From assembly GCA_949752735.1 (NCBI GenBank), contig OX457038.1, positions 18,745,081 through 18,809,080 of the forward strand: 64,000 nucleotides of DNA, given 5' to 3'. The notes under the pieces are model-generated. The model had not been told where the DNA came from and did not search any database. It worked only from the letters and a program-made list of their open reading frames with translations. The position numbers and the translations under genes are program-made. This document shows positions 10,557 through 20,311 of this stretch, piece after piece. How positions within the stretch are numbered: the first letter of the stretch is position 1; every line of letters begins with the position of its first letter. The stretch is from Lumbricus terrestris. Its lineage: Eukaryota > Annelida > Clitellata > Crassiclitellata > Lumbricidae.

Positions 10557-11262
10557 GCTGGAGTTAAGCCTTTTATTCACTCAAGTCCTTTATTTCAATC
10601 ATTTAATTTATTAAAGTTTCACCAATTAATGACTTTCCAGATAGGAGTCTTTATGTATCGGTTCTCCCATGATCTTTTACCCCTTAACTTTGCAGGGTAC
10701 TTCCAAAAAGGATCTTAAATACACTACTATTCCACTAGGAACTTCTCTCTCATTATCGAGCCATATCCGCTCGATTAAATTCAAGAAGATTCCATATTAA
10801 ATATACTGGACCATGTATATGGAACTCGTTTCCTAATCATATTCAGCAAGCCTCCAATTTACAAAGGGCAAAAACACTACTGCGCAACTACTTGATTAAT
10901 GACTGCAAAGATATTTAACCTTGTAGGCACTGATTTTTATTTTTATTTTATTTTAATTTTATTTTCTATTATTTTGTGTGTGTGTTTGTTTTGCGTTCTT
11001 TAGTTAAGTTTACTACATTAATAATTGTCATCTCATGCTGTTCTTTTAGCCTATTGTTCAATTCATGATGTCAACCGTCTAGCCATCTGTTAAAATTGCA
11101 CATGTAATTAGGTTTCCCTGTTAGCGGGATATTCATCCCTTAGGGCCTTCCTTGTTGCCATCCGATTATGTGAAGCATGTTATACTATGTCTATTGTTTA
11201 TGGTTGATGGTTGATGGTTGCAATAAATGAATGGAATTCAATTGAATTGAATTGAACAGGGG

Positions 11263-11590
11263 TATGCAATAGGAATATTTTTCGTCATTGTTGATTATAA
11301 TAGCAAAAATAATTATTGGTTTAAAATCTCTAAACAAATTGTCAAATTATTCGAATACTACTGATTTTAACATATACAATTTTTGCACATGTGTGGTCGT
11401 CTTTATTGCAGTTTCCATTACCAGGCAGATTGATCTTAAAATCTGCCAGAAATGCTAGTAAGAGCTACACGTTTTATTGCTTATTTAAGTAGGCCCTACT
11501 TAATAAAGTCAATACCTCACCTGATCGGAATTGAAGCGCTTTGCGATACATTATGAAATGGCGTCATTATAATTATTGTGCACATTGTAG
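11263..11590. other. Intergenic stretch without recognisable features
   Basis: AT-rich sequence between LINE-A and LINE-C remnants. I see no coding frame or element terminus. A short segment (11,520-11,612, ATGAAATGGCGTCATTATA...) resembles 57,305-57,380, so part is repetitive. Confidence 0.4.
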
Positions 11591-11742
11591 GCTTAATATT
11601 CACTTTGTTTTTACGAATTAAATCAATCAATCACATAAATTTATATATTGCCCCCTAAAGATTTCTACTCAAAGACCTCCAAACCTACGCGGCCTGGTAA
11701 AAAAGGAAAGCCTTAAGAAAACGAAAGAAAGAGCCTGCAGAG

Positions 11743-13092
11743 CAGAGCTCTGCGCCGGCCGCGCCGCGCCGCCGCCGCCGACATTTTCTGGGTGCCGCCG
11801 CCGCCGATTTTTTTGGGTCGGCGCGCCGACGCCGTCGCCGCCGAAAATTTGTCGGCGCGCCGCCGATGCCACCTTGATTCCTGTATTTCCTTTTGTTGCA
11901 TTTTTCATCTCTTGCATGATTTCGTGGAAAAATTGTTGCGTCAGTGCAAAATATAATCTTTTCTTATCTACTTCGATTATTCATGGAAACACCGTTTTTC
12001 GTCAATGCTATGAAGCCTATCATCCAATAACTATGATGCTTCTTATTCTTTCTGACTTTCGGAACAGTGACCCCAACGTTTAAACTTTGTGGCTTTTTGT
12101 GATTCGATTTGAATTATGGCAGAAACGAAGGTAAAAAGAACTCCAGGTAGGCCTAAGTGAATTGCCATGCCGTGTGTGCGCGTTCTTGCCTGATAGCTAG
12201 TCCGACCGTATGGTAATATGGAACAGAACCGTCTGCCCTCTAGTATTAGGATACACGTTGCTATTACGTTGCAAAGAGGTGGTAATCTGCAATTTTATGA
12301 AGGCGATCCGTCGCGTCTGCAGACTTCTGATTCTCCATTGCCGGCCAGTTACTACCTAATTCCTATTTTTTCTCTCACCAGTATCAAACTCCTACGCTGT
12401 ACCTGACCTATGCGAAATTGTTGATTAATTAAGCTTTCGAATATTAATAGGCCTGTCTATATGTAAAATGGAGCATGATAGACAATTGGCCAATAGATCG
12501 TATTTAGTCAGCAATATGAGAAACATCTCAAAAATGGGATCCGATTATGAAAAAGGAACACTTTCCGCATAAAACAAGTGCAACATATTGTTACTTGACT
12601 TGCTTAGATCAAAAGACTTGTGCATAGCAATTAGGTTTAAATGAGATGCTAAGAGTTTCGCGTGGAAGTCGGTCGGATTATTGGACGATAAATCAAGGAA
12701 GTTGGCGAATTCTGATCAATTTTACTACTCAGTGTGCTTTGACAAAGGATAAAAACTGCAAACGGGTCGAAGCGCAGGTCAACATTAAAATAGGCAGGTA
12801 GCGACATGGCACCACTGCGCAAACAGTCCTTTGACTTCTATTAGTAGGTTACGTATTAGATCAGATAATTGCAAAAAATAATTGCTGAGCACGCATATCT
12901 TTATATCATAGGTTGCTTTTGTAAAAATATGCTACCCTGGAGCACTAATTCCACGACGCCGCGCTGCGCCGCCGACGCCGACATTTAGAGGGCGCCGCCG
13001 CCGCCGATTTTTGTCTGTCGGCGCGCCGCCGCCGCCGACCGAAAATAACCGGCGCGCCGCCGCCGACACCGTCAAGTCGGCGCAGGGCTCTG
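11743..13092. mobile_element. Non-autonomous hAT with GC-rich termini, copy 1
   Basis: A 1350 bp element with termini CAGAGCTCTGCGCCGGC (11,743) and GTCGGCGCAGGGCTCTG (13,092). The 8 bp target duplication CTGCAGAG is at 11,735-11,742 and 13,093-13,100. About 120-140 bp at each end is a (GCC/CGG)n-rich inverted repeat interrupted by AT runs, able to fold strongly. The interior is AT-rich and shared with copy 2 at 30,078-32,820. It sits in LINE-C. Only a possible first transposase exon remains of coding capacity. Confidence 0.92.
12116..12146 (+). pseudogene. Possible leftover first exon of the hAT transposase
   Basis: ATG opens MAETKVKRTP and meets CAG/GTAGGC, a plausible splice donor, at 12,146. 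The other copy of the element keeps the same short frame (MASTKVKRTP, 30,433-30,463) with CAG/GTATGC. Conservation of start, length and donor suggests this is the first exon of the parental transposase left in a deletion derivative. Too short to be certain. Confidence 0.3.
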
Positions 13093-13361
13093 CTGCAGAG
13101 TCTAAGGAAGCAAGAGGAGTGACGAAAGCTACTATAGATAGCTGGACCCATGGCATCACCGAAAATGCTCTTCGCTGCATGCTTGGTCATAGTACTGGAA
13201 AAATTACATGCAAGTTTCCGCGGGTAGCTGAGCGAAGTGAACGGCGCAGCCCAGAGAGACAGAAGCCGGGGTGAAAAGGTCACAGATGTATAATATGGAC
13301 CTTGAGCCAGGGAGTAAGCCTACTACTAGCGTAACCGCGAAAATATATGTTAGTTTACAAT

Positions 13362-13583
13362 CAGTGGCGGCGCTACAGCATGGAAAATCAGGGCAATGTC
13401 CTGCTAAAAACCATTTGCCATAGTCGTTGTTCTGTCACAAGATTGCAAGAAATTTTCCCTGCCAAGAATTTATTTGGGGTAGTTTACATTAGATAACATT
13501 TAAACAAGATGATCGAAGCATCCTTGATGGAAATGATTTCCTTGTTAGGTGATCCGCCCTAGGAATAATTAGATCGTCTAGTC
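13362..13583. repeat. hAT-like repeat end, shared with 57,450
   Basis: Starts CAGTGGCGGCGCTACAGC and shares ATTTTCCCTGCCAAGAATTTATTTGGGG-type sequence with 57,450-57,600. The facing terminus was not found, so this is a one-ended fragment. Confidence 0.4.
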
Positions 13584-14830
13584 CAGGGGTCTCAAACTCA
13601 AGTCAGCATGTGGGCCGCATTTGGAAATTTTTAATGACTCGCGGGCCGCAACATAAAAATATTCTCGTGCACGTGAAACTATATAATTAGTTATGTGTCA
13701 TTGCAGCATACAATACTGTAATGATGATATGACCCTGAAAAATTCACATAATATTATATTTTAAGTGTAACTATAATGGTACTACAAACAGAGTTTGTAG
13801 TACAAAAAATTGAAAAACACAAAATTGAAAAACCCATTCTATCCCAATTATAATTATCGAAAAATGCATGGGCGCTGTAATTGAAGAAACTATGCTGTAA
13901 TCAAAATTTAAAATGACTCTAATTTTTTAAGTATCCTAAGCAAAGTTCAGAGCAATTCAACTCAAATTTAGTTAGGTCAAGAGACTCCGAGTGTTTTTAA
14001 GTGTTCTAAATGTTCTAATTCCTCCAAACCAGAGTCACCAAAATTATAGGAATAAACATAGACCTGCCTGTTAGTGTCATTGTTCAAAACCAACGCGGAA
14101 GTGACACTTTTCAACTTCTCATCATCTGGGGAGATAAAATTATTACGGAGATACTCTATTTTGCGAAACCGGCTGTGAGCTTAAATCCCTCACGCCTTTC
14201 AAGTCTCTTCAGCAGCGCAGCCTAGGCCTAACCTAATAACTGTACTGTTGTAGCTAATGGCTAGTTTATAAGTGTCTAAAGTTCTTTAACTTGTTTACTT
14301 AAAACAGCAATCTGTTTCTTGCAGTCTGTTCTTCGAATCTCCAATAGTAGCAATCAACACAAAATGCACCAACAACGACAAACAATTCAATGTCACTACA
14401 GAAACGCCATCTTATTATCTCTTTCATCTAACTTCTTCTACACCCGACTGGCACTCCTACCAAAGCCTATCTCACTCTGAGCGTACATCCTTCCTTCAGT
14501 CGCTCTGTCCTTCTCTCTGTCTCTGTGTGTCTTTCTCTATGTCTCTGTCTCTCTCGCTCTCCGGCGACAGTCGCGATGCAGCAACTTTCCCGCCACTCAG
14601 GCACCTGCCTACCTCACCTGTATGCTCTTGCATAATAATCAGCTGACCATTATATGTTATACAAAATTAGCTTACACCGGCATAAAACTTCACTGTAGCA
14701 TACTTCTGCTTCGGCGTTGCATCGCACTGAAGGTCCATTTCTAATTTAAAAAAATCAAAAACCAGGAGGCTGTTTGCGGGCCGCATTAATCGGGTTCGCG
14801 GGCCGCATGCGGCCCGCGAACCCGATTTGC
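13584..14830. mobile_element. hAT (Charlie-like) remnant
   Basis: Begins CAGGGGTCTCAAACTCAAG followed by GTGGGCCGCATTTGG, the well-known start of a hAT/Charlie-type family. Near 14,770-14,825 are GCGGGCCGCATTAATCGGG and an adjacent inverted GCGGCCCGCGAACCCGAT, the subterminal part of the far end. The last terminus (GAGACCCCTG-like) is missing. A MITE-like repeat (13,850-14,177) and a CT-rich tract (14,505-14,560) lie inside. No transposase frame. Confidence 0.5.
13850..14177 (-). repeat. Partial copy of the GGTGTCACGAAATAGAG MITE
   Basis: Reverse-oriented relative of 59,171-59,634. It shares AGTGTTTTTAAGTGTTCTAA-like blocks, TTAGTGTCATTGTTCAAAA, and the end block GATACTCTATTTTGCGAAACCGG. Only one terminus is evident. 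Confidence 0.5.
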
Positions 14831-15589
14831 CTCGTGGAATAAGGCCGTGGCCCCAGCGGTGGGAGGAGTGGATTCAACACGTGTAAATAGTAAATAGTTA
14901 AGTTTGCTATCACGCATTATTCGATATCATGGACAAATAGAAATAGCTTGCTATCTTCCGCCAGTGTAAAGCAACGATAATCGATACAATTGGAGCAACG
15001 CCTATACAGTCTTTAGGTCCTTTTAGAAATTGATTTACATTTAAATTTAGGTCAAAATCGACCAGATTTAATTTGATGTAGGAGAGTTTTGTGCAACAGC
15101 GAGTAAACGACCATTAGGCCTACGTTGAGATAATCGTAGGCTAAGCAAACAAAATGTGCAGAATGTTTGATAAACGACCGGTTACTTGCATCAATGAATA
15201 CTTGCATTGTCGCTATATAGGCTAGGCCTAGACCTACAAATTGTCTGAATTACATTACATTACAGTAGCATCGTCTGACTGATGTTTAGATCACTCGATG
15301 TTTATAATTATGGCATCTGGTTAAATATAAAGTACTAATCTGCTTAAAATTAGCAACGAGAATGAGTAGAACCGTTTTAGAGCGACTGATTTGGTTAGTT
15401 AATCGTATATGAAGTGAAGACTATAATCACGTGAACAGGCTACTTTTCCATTTTAGCAATGAACTAATACAACCACGTGTCTCAAAGCAGACAGAACATC
15501 CTCGATGTAATGATGATGCCGCAATAAATGCATAGGCCTAACATGTTGTTTTTACATTTTTAACGACACTGCCATATCGAAGGTGATTA
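14180..15589. other. Gene-free stretch
   Basis: Beyond the hAT remnant end noted above, I see no coding frame, RNA gene or element end here. There is a pyrimidine-rich CTCTGTCT tract near 14,505-14,560 and several TAGGCCTA-type motifs. Confidence 0.4.
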
Positions 15590-15750
15590 GTGCGCCACGC
15601 CATCCCCGTGGACGGACCGTGCTAGCCCGAGATTTTGAATCTCTGAAATAGCCACCTTCGGGAATCGAACCGCGGCCCGCACGCTCTCTGTCACAGAGTC
15701 GCGTACAGACGCGCGGGCATCGACCTTACCTATGTAGCCAAGCGAGCCAG
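15590..15750 (-). repeat. tRNA-derived SINE (SINE-1)
   Basis: On the minus strand a tRNA-like head runs from 15,750. TGGCTACATAGG is a weak A box, and GGTTCGATTCC (plus-strand 15,661-15,671) is a perfect RNA polymerase III B box about 80 bp downstream. That distance is longer than in a true tRNA, and the flanks do not pair as an acceptor stem, so this is a SINE head or tRNA pseudogene rather than a functional tRNA. Confidence 0.6.
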
Positions 15751-15879
15751 TTTATAGGCCTAACAGTGCAATAATTATAGCCCCCCCCAGGTCTTTCCTG
15801 GAGTTCAATAGTAAAGTCTGTTTTCACACCCCAATTCCAAGTTTATCATAGGCCAACCTTTCAATTATTTACCCACAAT

Positions 15880-16000
15880 TCTCACACTGGAGCCTGACCC
15901 ACACTGGAAAGGGAACAGTGGAAAAGCACGATGAAAATGGCGTCAGACACCTACGGGCAATGAGACCACGTTTCATGACGATGATGATGACGACGTGTAC
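15880..16000 (+). repeat. RTE-like LINE 3' end with GATGATGA tail (weak)
   Basis: ACTGGAAAGGGAACAG...GGCGTCAGACACCTACGGGC, ending in ATGACGATGATGATGACGACG, resembles the 3' ends at 36,440-36,500 and 41,400-41,510, where RTE-type coding is followed by ATG/GAT repeats. Too short for confident assignment. Confidence 0.35.
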
Positions 16001-16011
16001 GTATGCGTCAC

Positions 16012-16037
16012 TTATGCGTATAGGCCTATACGCATAA
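16012..16037. repeat. Perfect 26 bp palindrome
   Basis: TTATGCGTATAGG followed immediately by its exact reverse complement, centred on TAGG/CCTA. No spacer, so it could extrude a cruciform or bind a dimeric protein. Confidence 0.9.
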
Positions 16038-16505
16038 ACATATAGATACTTGCATATTATACATACAGGGTAGGTCGATGTCACGATATAAAGTCTCTTC
16101 CCCTCTCCCGATACAAAGTTCCACCCGCATAAGAGTCTCCTCAGGCTGAAACCCTCCATTGGAAGAATTTTTTCTAAGATAAAAGTTAGTAATTTGGGAA
16201 CGTATGTTCTCGTTAAATAATTTAGCAACGTAAACTAACGGTTTAATCTGCTTATCTGTATATTGTATGTGACCGTAGCCTACTCGCCGTAGTCCATTTC
16301 TGCCGGGGGAGAATCTGCTTTGAAATAGAGTCTCCGGGGGGGCTTTTAGGGGCACTGTCACGTGACACCGGCACAAATGAACCGACTTTGTCCGCCAATT
16401 TTAAAAATGTATTTATTGTCTACATAGTTCGTCAAATTAGATATATTTCATTCTAGTAGGCCTATTAATATTGACACATTTGTTATTATATCTATAACGT
16501 ATACA

Positions 16506-17170
16506 GGCGAATTCGTAGACCATACAGTGATACGAGTACGAAGCCCTGTCTTACCGTAAACTCATTGAGATCTATTATTAGGTGAACCAATGACATCTGA
16601 CCCAATTATACTGGCGCGTTGCAGAGCAAAGAAAAGTTCATTTAAGAGTAAGTAAGTTCGCAAGCTTTTAATTGATAACGCGTATACTTTGGCAAAAGTA
16701 GTGGAGAGCGGAAAATTCTGTATGACTGTTAAGTATATAATGACGACACTAACCCTAACACTAACCCTAACCGACCCTAACCCTAACCCTGACCCTAACC
16801 CTAACCCAAACCTTATCCTACTCGAACACACCAAGGTCTCCGATGCTGAAAATTTAATAATAAAGAAGGCGAAAGTTAGCTATAATTACCTGTGCAAAGC
16901 GTTCGTCCATACATGAGGTAATTTTGTGAGAAAGTGTAGCCTAATAGCCAACAGAAACGTTTTATATTGCAATTCGTCTAAAATCGTTTGACCTTCCGCA
17001 CATGTTGAGTTGTTGACACTTTAAGAAAGGGATGGTGACTTTGGTGAGACAGCGTAAGTTGATTGGTTGGGGTAAAAATAGATTCTAAAATCTGTATGAG
17101 TTTTACAGGAAAGTTTAACAGGGAAGTGAAGGCTTCGTACTCGTATCACTGTATGGTCTACGAACTCGCC
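16506..17170. mobile_element. MITE with about 40 bp terminal inverted repeats carrying telomere repeats
   Basis: GGCGAATTCGTAGACCATAC at 16,506 is repeated inverted at 17,170; the match extends through GTACGAAGCC with one mismatch. Length is 665 bp and no coding is visible. Target duplications are not obvious. Its middle holds the (CCCTAA)n tract. Confidence 0.7.
16747..16812 (+). repeat. Interstitial telomeric repeat (CCCTAA)n
   Basis: About ten units of CTAACC/CCCTAA with a few variants (GACCCTAA, ACACTAA). This is the TTAGGG-class telomere sequence found in most animals outside insects and nematodes. It lies inside the MITE rather than at a chromosome end. Confidence 0.85.
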
Positions 17171-17205
17171 CTCGGTACAACCCGCATGTATACGATCAAA
17201 TCAGA

Positions 17206-17781
17206 GCGTGCAGACGAGCACGAACAATAATAATGTGGGTAATGAGCATCAGTCGACACAAATTATTCTGCCAGTGCGTCATATCCTAGCGGTTCGCCTG
17301 GTGTACTATAGGGTGACACGAAAGTTCGTTCACCGTTTTCAAAATCAGGGCGTGCAGACGAGCACGAACAATAATAATGTGGGTAATGAGTATCAGTCGA
17401 CACAAATTATTCTGCCAGTGCGTCATATCCTAGCGGTTCGCCTGGTGTACTATAGGGTGACACGAAAGTTCGTTCACCGTTTTCAAAATCAGGGCGTGCA
17501 GATGAGCACGAACAATAATAATGTGGGTAATGAGTATCAGTCGACACAAATTATTCTGCCAGTGCGTCATATCCTAGCGGTTCGCCTGGTGTACTATAGG
17601 GTGACACGAAAGTTCGTTCACCGTTTTCAAAATCAGGGCGTGCAGATGAGCACGAACAATAATAATGTGGGTAATGAGTATCAGTCGACACAAATTATTC
17701 TGCCAGTGCGTCATATCCTAGCGGTTCGCCTGGTGTACTATAGGGTGACACGAAAGTTCGTTCACCGTTTTCAAAATGCGT
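17206..17781 (+). repeat. Four-copy 144 bp minisatellite containing a Tc1 terminus
   Basis: Units start at 17,206, 17,350, 17,494 and 17,638 (exactly 144 bp spacing) and are almost identical. Each unit begins GCGTGCAGAYGAGCACG and ends with CTATAGGGTGACACGAAAGT plus TTCACCGTTTTCAAAA, the outer end of the Tc1 element at 17,741. Because 144 is divisible by three the array stays open for 194 codons, but this looks like a by-product of the repeat length. Confidence 0.9.
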
Positions 17782-18454
17782 TATCTCAGTAACGGCTTCA
17801 TATTTCTTTATAATATTTTGTCAGTGTATGCATCAGTCAAATGAAAGATATTGGTACAAATTTCATTGTGATCCGGTCCGTTGTCGCCATTATTTATAAG
17901 AAAATGTAAAGACGACCAGTTTTTGCGAAAAAAACTGCGTTAATCAAATTTACACAGTAAAGAAAATGTGTATACGCCTAGCCTCATATACAAGCGTGAC
18001 AAGACACTGTTGTTACCTATATAGGACATACACACACGTAGGCTATTAGCGTACAGTGTCTCCTTTCTGCTTAATGACAACACTGACTCATTCCGGCATA
18101 GAAAGAGTACGTTCCGCCTGCTCCACATATGAAGTTTAGTCCGTCGGTGATGGTTTGGGGTGGGATGACTGCCAGAAGTCTCACTAAACTTCAATTTGTG
18201 CCAGATGGTACCAGACTGAACTCGTAGTACTACGTACATCATCAACATTCTCTAGAAGATCGTGAAGCCAGCGTTCGAGAGAGAAAATGACAACGGCAGT
18301 GTCATGCAACGAAAGTTATTTGTTGACAATGACCTAGGAGTATTTAAGTAGGATGGCGCACGCCAGTGGCGTAGCTACCATGTGTGCAATGTGTGCAAAG
18401 CACACTGGCCCACGGCCTCCAGGGGCCCACAGAGATTGCTGAATTATTAGCCTA

Positions 18455-19429
18455 CTAGCTGGGGTACCCGGCGTTGCCCGGGAATTTTGGGATTCGGTCG
18501 TTCCCGGCCGTTCCCAGCCAATCCCTCCCTTCCTCAACCCCGAAAATTTGTTTCCCCCTCATCCCCCATCCCCATCCCGACCACCACACGACACCCCACC
18601 ACACTCCGACCTCCACCGGTTCGCCACCCTTGAAATTTTAGTTTTCGGGGAAAAATCCCCCCATCGCCCAACCCCTCCTCCCACCACACCCCACGACACC
18701 CCAACACATTCCAACCTCCACCGGTAAGTCACCCGTGAAATTTTTATTTTCGGAAAAAAATTCTTCCCCCCACCCCCCAACACCACTCCACGACACCCAC
18801 CACACTCCAACCACTACCGGTACGCCACCCGTGAAATTTGGGTTTTCGGGAAAAATGTTCTCCCACCCCTACCACCCCTACCACCCCCACGCCCCACGAC
18901 ACTCCACCACACTCCGACCTCCAGCGGAACGCCACCCGTGAAATTTTTATTTTCGAGAACATTTTTCTCCCTTCACCCCACCACAACCCACGACACCCAC
19001 CACACTCTGACCTCTACCGGTAAGCCACCCGTGAAATTTTGGTTTTCGGGAAATATTTTCACCCCCACCACATCCCACCACACTCCGACCTCCACCGGTA
19101 CGCGACCAGTGAAATCCAAGCTGGCAAAAGCGCTGGCCTTAAGCACCTCTAAAACGGTGTCAACCACTGCTTTTATGCGTTTGAGACCCGAAAGAAAAGT
19201 GATGTCATAAACCTGTGAGGAAAACGTCCAACAGGGAAAATGAGGGTTTTGCCCCCACCCTGGCCCCCATGGTGGCAGATATTCGCCGACCCCTCAATGA
19301 CCAGTGTCGGGTCGACCCCGACCCCCTGCGAAGGAGTGGGGTCGATTGTTTCAAAACTGTGGTCGTGCATTGCTAACAAGCAAGCAAGCAAGACCACAAA
19401 CACACAGACTTACTAAAATATATATAAGA
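18455..19429 (-). mobile_element. Non-autonomous Helitron within hAT copy 2
   Basis: Same Helitron as 8598-9572: 5' TC at 19,429, 3' CTAG at 18,458-18,455, inserted A/T, with the C-rich minisatellite body. It was carried along when the hAT multiplied. Confidence 0.85.
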
Positions 19430-19678
19430 TATTCTAACCCAGTTAGTAATTCACATTAAGTTGTGACAGATGTAGTTTTTGCGAACATACTTGCATTAGG
19501 CTACTTCGCTACTTTACTGACGTCTGTCAACTGCCGTGCAGACAGGCAGGCAGGCAGGCAGGCCTATACTGAATTCCCTTGAACTTGTTTTTCTTCTCGA
19601 GTCATGACGGTCAAAATTTGATTGCGCAATTACGCTAATTGTGAACGATAATAAATAATTGGTTTAATTCAGTTTTAA

Positions 19679-20311
19679 CCCTGCGAGTACCAGTGGGGTC
19701 AAAAACGACCCCAAGCGCACTTTGACTGTACACTGCGCAAAATCTGTTCGGGCAAATTTGTTTAATATTTGTGACTTTCAAGATGTACCTAGCCTCTATC
19801 GAAATATCAATTAACATTTGCCTTGTTTATCACCAGAGAGCGCTGGCAATCTTTTATAGCATTGAGTACCAGTGGGGTCATTTTTGACCCCAATAGCTTT
19901 TTTGAAAACTTTTTATGGTACCCTTTGAAATAATTCATAATTATAATTTATAAATCCATTCTATAGCCTTATCTGAAGAAAATCTGTGTTAGATAATAAT
20001 TGTCTGGATCGCATTAAGCCCGGAGTGGCATGCGCAGACAACGCACAGAAGACGAGTCTTTCTCCTGTAAACTGTAACTGCAATGACCGGGTATTTTCTA
20101 TGTTAGTTTTGAACATTAAAACATGCCTATAACTATGAAAACTTTTATTCATTTCAACAGCCTAAGCATGTTCCAATTGCTTTACTACCATTTGTTCTTT
20201 GGCAATTAATAAAAATGCAAAAAACAAGGAATTTATTGAAAAGATTGTGTTGGGGTCATTTTCGACCCCACTGGTACTCAGTGTATCAAAAAAATTCTGG
20301 TAGTCTGAGGG
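19679..20311. mobile_element. piggyBac-type MITE
   Basis: Flanked by TTAA on both sides (19,675-19,678 and 20,312-20,315), with ends starting CCCT and ending AGGG. Both subterminal regions carry GAGTACCAGTGGGGTC, inverted, with palindromic GGGGTC...GACCCC around them. TTAA duplication and CCY ends are diagnostic of piggyBac. No transposase; 633 bp. Copy 1 of the host hAT lacks it and shows the sequence TCAA at the same point. Confidence 0.93.

Larger units (their letters stand above)
8486..11262 (+). pseudogene. LINE-A 3' fragment, split by a hAT element
   Basis: Two pieces, 8486-8506 and 10,557-11,262, join across the hAT target duplication. The joined sequence, for example YRIIAGVKPFIHSSPLFQSF and FQIGVFMYRFSHDLL, matches the C-terminus of LINE-A. 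A 3' UTR follows with the hairpin-like TTAGCGGGATATTCATCCC near 11,122, then a tail of repeated AATTG units at 11,236-11,258. It is 5' truncated and frameshifted near 10,718. Confidence 0.75.
11600..13300 (-). pseudogene. LINE-C (L2/CR1-like) 3' end, split by a GC-rich hAT
   Basis: Minus-strand pieces 11,600-11,742 and 13,093-13,300 join across the hAT duplication. They read like the C-terminus of L2/CR1-type RTs: RAFSVMPWVQ..., then a GSF-RFLKAFLF-like ending. The 3' tail is AATATATAAATTTATGTGAT followed by TGAT repeats (plus-strand ATCAATCAATCA at 11,622-11,633). The same 3' end occurs at 31,254 and 56,208, and a related tail is found on the SINE at 24,725. Confidence 0.65.

Noticed and set aside
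15661..15735. Possible functional tRNA gene (minus strand, perfect B box)
   Set aside because: The A box is weak, spacing to the B box is too long, and no acceptor or anticodon stem can be formed; better as a SINE head.
17208..17792. 194-codon open frame with four 48-residue repeats
   Set aside because: It is the translation of a 144 bp tandem array that includes a Tc1 terminus; the frame stays open only because 144 is a multiple of three.
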